From Elusimicrobiota bacterium (GTDB lineage: Bacteria; Elusimicrobiota; Elusimicrobia; Elusimicrobiales; UBA9959): a stretch of 64,000 nucleotides of DNA. The notes beneath the pieces are model-generated. The model had not been told where the DNA came from, searched no databases, and worked only from the letters and a program-made list of their open reading frames with translations. The stretch is taken from positions 1 to 64,000 of the forward strand of contig JAGVVD010000024.1 in NCBI GenBank assembly GCA_019135865.1. The letters are read 5' to 3'. The translations under genes and the position numbers were made by a program. Shown here piece after piece: positions 58,200-64,000 of the stretch; within the stretch, counting starts at the first letter, position 1; each line of letters opens with the position of its first letter.

Positions 58200-59171
58200 T
58201 CAGTGCTGCATCCTGAAGACCTTGTCCAGCGCGGAGCGTATGCCCTCGTGCACGCCGGCCACGTCCTCCTTGGCCCACTTGGCCTTCTCCTCGCGGAGGA
58301 AGCTGGTCTTGTCGACCCGGTTGTCGAAGCGCCCTATCGGCAGATGATAGACCGAACCGTGCGCCTCGATGGCTATCGTGCCCGGCTTGTCCGAGTTCTT
58401 CTCCAGCCAGTCCATGTCGTCGCAGCCGTAATCGCCCATCATCACGTCTATCGGCACCCCGTGGTGCAGGATGGAGCCGGGGTCGTTGGGGTCGGTGCGG
58501 GCGGCGTTCTTGCGGCGGCTCTCCTCCGGCGTCACCCAGACGTAGAGTATGACCGCGCGCTTGAGTATCTCGGGCGAGAGCTGGGCGAGCGAGTATTTGT
58601 AGCCGAAAGGCGCCTGCAGCGGCATCGCGGAGCCGTGCGCGCCGCCGCGGGCCGCCTCTATCACTATGGTCTTCCCCTCGAAAGAGGCGGGATAGGCGGC
58701 GTGCTTCTCGTCGAGCAGTTTGCGGCACTCCTTCTCTATCTTGTCGGCGACGGCGTCCTTGACGGCCTTGTCCAGGTCGTTGAGCCGGTAATCGATATCC
58801 GCGAGTTCGGCGGCCTTCTCGATGCGCTCCATGATGAAGAGGCCGGCGGAGGCGGGATTGGAGGCCTTCTTGGCCATCAGGTCGGCGTAGTCCTCGTTTA
58901 TCAGGTGTATCAGGGTGCCCCAGTCCTTGGGGTTCTTGAAGGGCTTGTCTCCGGACTTGAAGAAGACGCGCTCCTTGCCCAGCGCGGCCAGCTCGTCGTC
59001 GATGCGGCGCATCAGGTGAACATAGGGGAAATCGTCTATCTGCAGGGTCTCTCCGATATGGAAGTCGCGGCGCAGCGACTCCTCCGGCACATTGGCCAGG
59101 TAGCGGCGTACTTCCGACTTGCCCGAGGCGGGGAGCGCCAGGAGCAGCACTATATCCAGGGTCTTTTCCAT
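58200..59171 (-). CDS. Uncharacterised P-loop NTPase
   Basis: From the ATG with a strong AGGAGGAG site the product is 323 residues. A P-loop LPASGKS at residues 13-19 near the N-terminus suggests a nucleotide or small-molecule kinase fold. Other visible motifs are IGETLQIDDFPYVH, KTIVIEAARGGAHGSAMPL, YVWVTPEESRRKN and HHGVPIDVMMGDYGCDDM. I do not recognise a named family. It stands alone between two strong terminators and a divergent terC gene. Confidence 0.8.
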   Translation of the reverse strand: MEKTLDIVLLLALPASGKSEVRRYLANVPEESLRRDFHIGETLQIDDFPYVHLMRRIDDELAALGKERVFFKSGDKPFKNPKDWGTLIHLINEDYADLMAKKASNPASAGLFIMERIEKAAELADIDYRLNDLDKAVKDAVADKIEKECRKLLDEKHAAYPASFEGKTIVIEAARGGAHGSAMPLQAPFGYKYSLAQLSPEILKRAVILYVWVTPEESRRKNAARTDPNDPGSILHHGVPIDVMMGDYGCDDMDWLEKNSDKPGTIAIEAHGSVYHLPIGRFDNRVDKTSFLREEKAKWAKEDVAGVHEGIRSALDKVFRMQH

Positions 59172-59261
59172 TTCTCCTCCTAACTTTATGTTCGTGCTAT
59201 TGTAGTCAAATTTTACCGTCCGTTCAAGACGGCGCCTTCCGGCGGCTCCCGCGGGAAAAGG

Positions 59262-59267
59262 TATAAT
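59262..59267 (+). promoter_or_regulatory. Possible -10 box close to the terC start
   Basis: TATAAT ends 9 bases before the ATG at 59277, so a transcript would have at most a few leader bases. There is no Shine-Dalgarno site and no clear -35. Confidence 0.4.
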
Positions 59268-59276
59268 CTCCGTATT

Positions 59277-60215
59277 ATGGACAACCTGACTATAATGTGG
59301 CTGGTCTTCGTCGTCACCGCCTCCTCGCTCTTCATCGCCGACATAAAGCTCTCGGCGGGCCGGGCCCACGAGATAGGCACCCGCGAATCGCTGAAACTCG
59401 TCGCTTTCTGGATAACCGTAGCGCTGCTGTTCGGCCTGCTGACGGGCCATATGCTGGGGCGCGAACGGATGGTCGAGTTCTTCACGGGCTATGTCATCGA
59501 ATACTCGCTCTCGATGGACAATATGTTCGTCTTCCTTATAATCTTCAACTATTTCGCCGTGCCCAAGCGTTACCAGCCCAAGATCCTGACCTGGGGCATA
59601 CTCGGAGCCGTCTTCATGCGCCTCATACTAATCTTCGTCGGCGTCGGGCTGATAAACGCCTTCCACTGGATCATCTACGTCTTCGGGCTGATACTGATCG
59701 TCACGGCGGTCAAACTGATAATGCAGAAGGACGAGCAGCTCGACCCCGGCCACAACCCGGTCCTGCGCTTCCTGGAGAAGTTCATCCCGTTCGACAAGGA
59801 CCTGAACCACGGCAATTTCTTCGTCAAGAAGGAGGTCTGGCACGCGACGCCCCTCTTCGCCACGCTGGTCGTGGTGGAGACCACCGACCTGATCTTCGCC
59901 GTCGATTCCATCCCGGCGATACTCGCCATCTCCCGCGAGCCGTTCATCGTCTACACCTCCAATGTCTTCGCGGTGGTCGGCCTGCGCTCGCTCTACTTCC
60001 TGCTGGCCTCCATAATGGACTATTTCAGGTTCCTCAAGGTGGGTATCTCCGTGGTCCTGTTCTACGTCGGCGTGAAGATGATGCTCTCGGGCGTCTACCA
60101 TATACCGGCGCTCTTCTCCCTCGGCGTGGTGCTGGGAATACTCGGCCTGTCCATACTCTTCTCCCTGCTGCTGCCCCCCCCGCCGCCGCCCAAACCTCTG
60201 CCCCATAAAAAATAG
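59277..60215 (+). CDS. TerC/Alx family membrane protein
   Basis: The 312-residue protein has about nine membrane helices and the TerC acidic motifs EYSLSMDNMFVF and ETTDLIFAVDSIPA, whose aspartates and glutamates are thought to bind metal. Family members export manganese or calcium, or help load metal into exported proteins. Length matches the Alx-type branch. It ends with a proline-rich cytoplasmic tail (PPPPPPKPLPHKK). Confidence 0.92.
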   Translation: MDNLTIMWLVFVVTASSLFIADIKLSAGRAHEIGTRESLKLVAFWITVALLFGLLTGHMLGRERMVEFFTGYVIEYSLSMDNMFVFLIIFNYFAVPKRYQPKILTWGILGAVFMRLILIFVGVGLINAFHWIIYVFGLILIVTAVKLIMQKDEQLDPGHNPVLRFLEKFIPFDKDLNHGNFFVKKEVWHATPLFATLVVVETTDLIFAVDSIPAILAISREPFIVYTSNVFAVVGLRSLYFLLASIMDYFRFLKVGISVVLFYVGVKMMLSGVYHIPALFSLGVVLGILGLSILFSLLLPPPPPPKPLPHKK

Positions 60216-60229
60216 CCGGTCCCGGACCG

Positions 60230-60267
60230 AAAAAAAGGCCGTCCGCTTTCAGGCGGACGGCCCTTTT
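60230..60267. terminator. Intrinsic terminator between terC and the FKBP gene
   Basis: GGCCGTCCGC (60237-60246) pairs with GCGGACGGCC (60253-60262) around TTTCAG. The minus strand ends in seven T and the plus strand in CTTTTC, so it mainly serves the minus-strand FKBP gene and may also stop terC transcription. Confidence 0.85.
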
Positions 60268-60285
60268 CGTTCACGGCCCGCGCGG

Positions 60286-61020
60286 CTATTTCTTCTCTTC
60301 TTTCTTTTCCTGCGCGGGTTCCGCCTTTTTGGCGGGGGCCGGGGCGGCCTCGGGCTTCTCGGGCTTAACGATGTCGAGGAGTTCGACCTCGAAGATCAGC
60401 GTGGCGCCGCCGGGGATGAAGGGCGGCCTGCCCTCGTCGCCGTAGGCGATGTCGGAGGGACAGGTCAGCGTGGCCTTGCCGCCCACTTTCATCATCTGCA
60501 CGCCCTCGGTCCAGCAGGGAATGACCGCGCCCAGCGGGAACTCGGCCGGCTGCTTGCGTTCCACGGAGGAATCGAAGACCTTGCCGTCGGTGAAGGTGCC
60601 GTGATAGTGAACTTTCACCATATCGTCGGCCTTGGGCGAAGCGCCCTTGCCCTTCTTGGTTTCCTTGAATATCAGGCCCGACTTGGTTTTCCTGGCCCCC
60701 TTCTCTTTGGCGGCCTTGTCGAGGAAGGGTTTGGCCTTGGCTTTCTCTTCGGCGGCCATGGCTTCCTGTTTCTTGGAGACGAACTCGCCTATCTTCTGCC
60801 CGTAATCGTCGGACACGCGGGAATCCTTGCCCTCCAGCGACTCGGAGAAGCCCAGTACCACCATCTTCCCCTCCTCGGGGGTAAGGTTGAACTGCTTGAG
60901 ATTGCGGCTGACCATGCGGCCCAGGTAGTACAGGGTCTTGTCGTCCTCGGTCTTGAGCTCCTGCGCGAAGGCCGGGGCCAGCAGGGTCAGGGCGAAGGCG
61001 GCTAAAAGTATCTTCTTCAT
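60286..61020 (-). CDS. FKBP-type peptidyl-prolyl isomerase (FkpA-like)
   Basis: The 244-residue product has a signal peptide (about 1-19, ending AFAQ), an N-terminal dimerisation region (LGRMVSRNLKQFNLTPEEGKMVVLG) and an FKBP domain (VKVHYHGTFTDGKVFDSS, FPLGAVIPCWTEGVQMMKVGGKATLTCPSDIAYG, IFEVELLDI). A Lys/Ala/Pro-rich tail follows. It helps fold periplasmic proteins. It is followed by the terminator at 60230-60267. Confidence 0.94.
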   Translation of the reverse strand: MKKILLAAFALTLLAPAFAQELKTEDDKTLYYLGRMVSRNLKQFNLTPEEGKMVVLGFSESLEGKDSRVSDDYGQKIGEFVSKKQEAMAAEEKAKAKPFLDKAAKEKGARKTKSGLIFKETKKGKGASPKADDMVKVHYHGTFTDGKVFDSSVERKQPAEFPLGAVIPCWTEGVQMMKVGGKATLTCPSDIAYGDEGRPPFIPGGATLIFEVELLDIVKPEKPEAAPAPAKKAEPAQEKKEEKK

Positions 61021-61088
61021 CGTGTCATTCCTCCTTGGGAGTCTGTCGGGAATATTCTATCAAATAGTCCGGCGGGGCGCGCGGGTCT

Positions 61089-62474
61089 CTACCCCGCGAA
61101 CATGCCCCGGGCGGTCATTAGAATGATGAACAGTATCGCGGCGGGGCAGACATACTTTATGAGGAAAGACCAGGCCCGCGCGAAAGGGAAGGGATTCCCC
61201 TCCGCCTTCAGCTCGGCTACGACATTGTCGGCGCCCCAGACCCAGCCGGCGAAGACGGCGATAAGGAGGCCGCCTATCGGCAGGGCCCAGTTGTTCCAGA
61301 CCGTGGCCATCAGCGTCAGGAAATCCATGCCGAAGAGGGGGAGTTTCGAGAGGGCCGGCGACGCCCCCTGCGAGAGGGCGGAGGGCACGGCGAGGATGGT
61401 GACGAACAGGGTCAGCGTCATCACCGATTTGCGGCGGCAGAAGCCCCTGTCCACCAATACGGCGGTCGGCACTTCGAGCAGGGAAATGGCGCTGGTGAGC
61501 GCCGCTATCGTAAGAAGCACGAAGAACGCGGCCCCGAAAAGCGCCCCGCCGGGCATCGTCGCGAAAAGCCCGGGCAGCACGGCGAAGATCAGGCCCGGCC
61601 CGCCCTCGGCCGGGTTGAAGCCGGCCAGCGAGAAACCGGCCGGGAAGATCAGGAAACCGGCCAGCAGCGCCACCATGGTATCGAGCCCCGCCACCCAGGC
61701 GGCGGACTTTATCACCATCGTCTTCTTCGAAAGATAACTGCCGTAGGTCATCATGGCGCCCATGCCCAGGCTCAGCGAGAAGAAGGCCTGGCCGAGCGCG
61801 GCGTTAAGGACGGCGATATTGGCCGCCTTGGAGAAATCCGGCTTCAGGTAGTACGCGAGGCCCTGCACCGCGCCGGGCAGCGTCAGGGCGCGCAGCCCCA
61901 GCAGGATGAGGATGAGAAAAAGCGCCGGCATCATCACCTTGGAAGCTTTTTCTATCCCTTCCTTCACGCCGCCTATTATTATCCCGGCCGTTATGACGAG
62001 GACGGCGAAAGAAAGCCAGACGTTCTTGGACCCGTCGGCGACGAAGCCCCCGAAGAAAGCCCCGGGATCCGTCCCCGCCGCGCCGGTCGCGGCGTACCAG
62101 ACATAGGCCAGCGTCCAGCCGGCTATCACGGAGTAGAAAGAGAGTATGCCGACGCCGGCCACCACGCCGAGAGCGCCCACGACCCACCAGGGAGTGCGGG
62201 GCTTGAGGCACTGGAAGGCCCCTATCGGGTCGCGCGCCGCGGCCCGGCCTATGGCCAGCTCGGCTATGAGTATCGGGAAACAGATGACGAAAACGCAGAC
62301 CAGGTAAAGGAGGACGAAGATGGCGCCTCCGCCTTTACCGACCTGCATGGGGAAGCCCCAGATATTGCCCAGGCCGACCGCCGAGCCCGCCGCCGCGAGG
62401 ATGAAACCGACGCTGGAGCCCCAGGAGCCGCGGCTCTCGTCCGGGGCGCAATTCTGCGAGGATGGATTATCCAT
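61089..62474 (-). CDS. Sodium:neurotransmitter symporter family (SNF) transporter
   Basis: The 461-residue protein has about eleven or twelve membrane helices and the family opening GFILAAAGSAVGLGNIWGFP with the sodium-site residues, then LIAELAIGR and FFSLSLGMGAMMTYGSY. The bacterial members (LeuT/MhsT type) carry amino acids; the substrate here cannot be told. It diverges from the DUF4266 gene. Confidence 0.92.
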   Translation of the reverse strand: MDNPSSQNCAPDESRGSWGSSVGFILAAAGSAVGLGNIWGFPMQVGKGGGAIFVLLYLVCVFVICFPILIAELAIGRAAARDPIGAFQCLKPRTPWWVVGALGVVAGVGILSFYSVIAGWTLAYVWYAATGAAGTDPGAFFGGFVADGSKNVWLSFAVLVITAGIIIGGVKEGIEKASKVMMPALFLILILLGLRALTLPGAVQGLAYYLKPDFSKAANIAVLNAALGQAFFSLSLGMGAMMTYGSYLSKKTMVIKSAAWVAGLDTMVALLAGFLIFPAGFSLAGFNPAEGGPGLIFAVLPGLFATMPGGALFGAAFFVLLTIAALTSAISLLEVPTAVLVDRGFCRRKSVMTLTLFVTILAVPSALSQGASPALSKLPLFGMDFLTLMATVWNNWALPIGGLLIAVFAGWVWGADNVVAELKAEGNPFPFARAWSFLIKYVCPAAILFIILMTARGMFAG

Positions 62475-62615
62475 AATGCCGCCTATGATACAAAAATACT
62501 ATGCGGGATATACACATATTGGCGCCGCCCGGACTGAAACTTTTTACGCCGCACAGCATCTAAAAGCGGAGAGGAAATTGATATTATGTCCGTAATTCCA
62601 GGGTTAGGAGGACAG

Positions 62616-62834
62616 ATGGGCATTTTCCGGATGATAGCTTTGGCCGCGCTCGCGGTCACGGCCTCCGGCTGCGTGCGGGTCAACCAGGTCGACCGCGGCA
62701 CGCTGTCGAAGCAGATAATGCAGTTCGAGCCTATGGGCAATAAGCAGAACTTCATAAGCGAGTTCCACGCCATACGCGAAGGCGCTTCCGGCGGCGTGAA
62801 CCAGAGCGCGGGAGGCGGCTGTGGCTGCAATTAA
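62616..62834 (+). CDS. DUF4266 small lipoprotein
   Basis: The 72-residue product from the ATG after AGGAGG has a lipoprotein signal (lipobox-like TASGC) and ends in a Gly/Cys-rich tail GGGCGCN. The DUF4266 core covers QVDRGTLSKQIMQFEPMG. DUF4266 genes commonly precede DUF3570 genes, as here, with an overlap of 14 bases. The function is unknown; the tail cysteines may bind metal or flavin-linked groups. Confidence 0.85.
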   Translation: MGIFRMIALAALAVTASGCVRVNQVDRGTLSKQIMQFEPMGNKQNFISEFHAIREGASGGVNQSAGGGCGCN

Positions 62835-63936
62835 AAAGGTACTCCTTTCCCTCGTCCTCGCGGCGGCCCTCGAGGCCTCCGCCCTCGCCGCCACCAGCCT
62901 CGACCTGGTCCTCAACTACCTCTCGCAGGGAGGCAAGGGCGGCAAGCAGGTCTACGACGGCAACGGCGACCAGGACCTCACGATATACGAGCCGGTCCTC
63001 TATGTCAACCACGAGATAGACTCGAAGACCGCCGTGTTCGGCAGCGTCGTCTACGACCTGCTCAGCTCGGCCTCGAACAAGGCCTTCGACACCGGCACAG
63101 GCGCCTCCAAGGGAGGCTGGCAGGACCGCAAGGCCGTGAACGCCGGGTACTCCAAGCGCCTCGGCGACTGGCTGTTCACCCCCACACTGGGCTTCTCGAC
63201 CGAACTCTCCTATAAATCGCTCTCCGGCGGTCTCAATGTGCAGCGGTTCTTCGCTGAGGAGAACTTCGTCCTCTCGGCCGGCGTCTTCCATTACGCCGAC
63301 CAGGCGAAGCCCTGGGATATAACGGCCGGAGCCTTCCGTAAGTGGCAGGACAAGAAGACGGATTCCTTCAACCTGAGCGCGACCCAGCTGCTCAGCGAGC
63401 GGGACATGGTCCTGGCGGGGGTCAGCTATACTTCCCAGAGCGGCTATCTCGAGGGAACGCGCAATACGGTGGACACCGGCACGCGCGTGGAAGAAGTCCT
63501 GCCCGGCACCCGCGAGAAATACACCTTGAGCGGCCGCTATGTCCGCTCGCTCAAAGAAAAGCTCGCGCTGCACCTGGACTACCGCTACTATACCGACAGC
63601 TGGGACATAAAAGCCCATACGCTGGAGCCGGCGCTGGCGGTATCCTTCGCCGAGGAGAAGGGCCTGTACCGGGTCTTCTACCGCCTGCATTCGCAGAGCG
63701 AGGCCAAGTACTACCAGGACTCCTTCCTTTCCGGGGCCCGGACCTACATGACCTCGGACTCGGACCTCGACAAGTTCACGGCCAACGAGGTCGGCGTGCA
63801 GTTCAGCTACGCGCCGGAGCGCTGGGAAGGGATGATGGGAGGGGACTGGACCTGGGGCGGCACGGCGCTTTACTACGACCGGTCCAACGACCTCGACGCC
63901 GTCATCATGCAGCTCAACCTGGGGGTGAAGTTCTAG
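62821..63936 (+). CDS. DUF3570 outer membrane beta-barrel protein
   Basis: The 371-residue product from a GTG overlapping the DUF4266 stop has a signal peptide (about 1-23, ending LAA) and alternating beta-strand segments through to a terminal VIMQLNLGVKF, typical of a barrel ending in phenylalanine. DUF3570 proteins occur with ApbE flavin transferases and DUF4266. A role in an extracytoplasmic electron-transfer system is suggested for the cluster, but it is not established. Confidence 0.87.
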   Translation: MAAIKKVLLSLVLAAALEASALAATSLDLVLNYLSQGGKGGKQVYDGNGDQDLTIYEPVLYVNHEIDSKTAVFGSVVYDLLSSASNKAFDTGTGASKGGWQDRKAVNAGYSKRLGDWLFTPTLGFSTELSYKSLSGGLNVQRFFAEENFVLSAGVFHYADQAKPWDITAGAFRKWQDKKTDSFNLSATQLLSERDMVLAGVSYTSQSGYLEGTRNTVDTGTRVEEVLPGTREKYTLSGRYVRSLKEKLALHLDYRYYTDSWDIKAHTLEPALAVSFAEEKGLYRVFYRLHSQSEAKYYQDSFLSGARTYMTSDSDLDKFTANEVGVQFSYAPERWEGMMGGDWTWGGTALYYDRSNDLDAVIMQLNLGVKF

Positions 63937-63937
63937 T

Positions 63938-64000
63938 ATGGCGGAGCCGGTGGTCGTCAGAAAGACCCTGATGGGGTCCCCCTTCGAGATGACCGCCTGG
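63938..64000 (+). CDS. FAD:protein FMN transferase ApbE, N-terminal fragment
   Basis: The frame opens with ATG two bases after the DUF3570 stop and runs off the window. The 21 visible residues include RKTLMGSPFEMTAW, which matches the LMG-S/T-x-F-x-I/M start of ApbE. ApbE attaches FMN to exported proteins. The order DUF4266-DUF3570-ApbE is a known conserved trio. Only the N-terminus is visible, so no catalytic residue can be checked. Confidence 0.75.
   Translation, partial: MAEPVVVRKTLMGSPFEMTAW

Overview
The window is GC-rich bacterial chromosome from a diderm (two-membrane) organism. It encodes lipid A, Kdo and heptose enzymes, an Lpt export set, Sec proteins, a secretin-based type IV pilus or type II secretion-like machine, and OmpA-family and beta-barrel outer membrane proteins. 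The gene mix (yebC-ruvCAB-spoIID-queA-tgt-yajC-secDF, pseudopilins with a PilM-PilN fusion, DUF4266/DUF3570/ApbE, secreted proteins with a FlgD-like C-terminal fold) suggests an uncultured Elusimicrobiota or related lineage. That placement is an inference from gene content; no rRNA is present to fix it. AUA isoleucine codons are very common despite the high GC.

Layout. 1-436: a structured intergenic repeat and tRNA-Arg. 437-5471, plus strand: yebC, ruvC, ruvA, ruvB, a SpoIID-like protein and queA, mostly overlapping by ATGA or GTGA junctions. 5472-5786: a repeat-rich gap with a likely terminator. 5787-12167: tgt, yajC, secD, secF, a small MetH-activation-like protein, a DUF374 acyltransferase and the Kdo transferase waaA. 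12171-17819, minus strand: a 1240-residue secreted protein with phage-tail-fibre-like repeats, a FlgD-like surface protein and an MFS transporter. 17908-31746, plus strand: the envelope polysaccharide block. It holds two GT9 heptosyltransferase-family enzymes (one with a duplicated N-domain), a polysaccharide deacetylase, twin small DUF4254-like proteins, lpxK, gmhB, a DUF3108 protein, the heptose kinase, kdsB, pyrG, kdsA, a zinc-ribbon membrane protein, kdsD, lptC, lptA and lptB.

31747-32255 is a gene-free gap with two palindromic elements. One of them is a second copy of the structured element at the window start, and the two copies show compensatory base changes. 32256-35979, minus strand: a TPR protein, an endonuclease III relative, a lone receiver domain, a gamma-carbonic-anhydrase-like protein and a UPF0104 membrane protein. 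36016-40441, plus strand: nadB and uvrA. 40419-57995, minus strand: the pilus/secretion block. In transcription order it is two O-antigen-ligase/TPR proteins, an OmpA-like protein, PilM-PilN, PilO, PilP, the secretin, PilB, PilC, four pilin-like proteins and a gluzincin peptidase; tRNA-Thr lies just upstream.

58200-64000 holds an unknown P-loop protein, a TerC-family protein, an FKBP-type isomerase, a sodium-dependent symporter, and the start of a DUF4266-DUF3570-ApbE cluster cut by the window end.

The strongest candidate for something undescribed is the structured intergenic element (about 99-229 and 32030-32159). Next are the duplicated-domain GT9 enzyme, the zinc-ribbon membrane protein between kdsA and kdsD, and the tail-fibre-like secreted protein.
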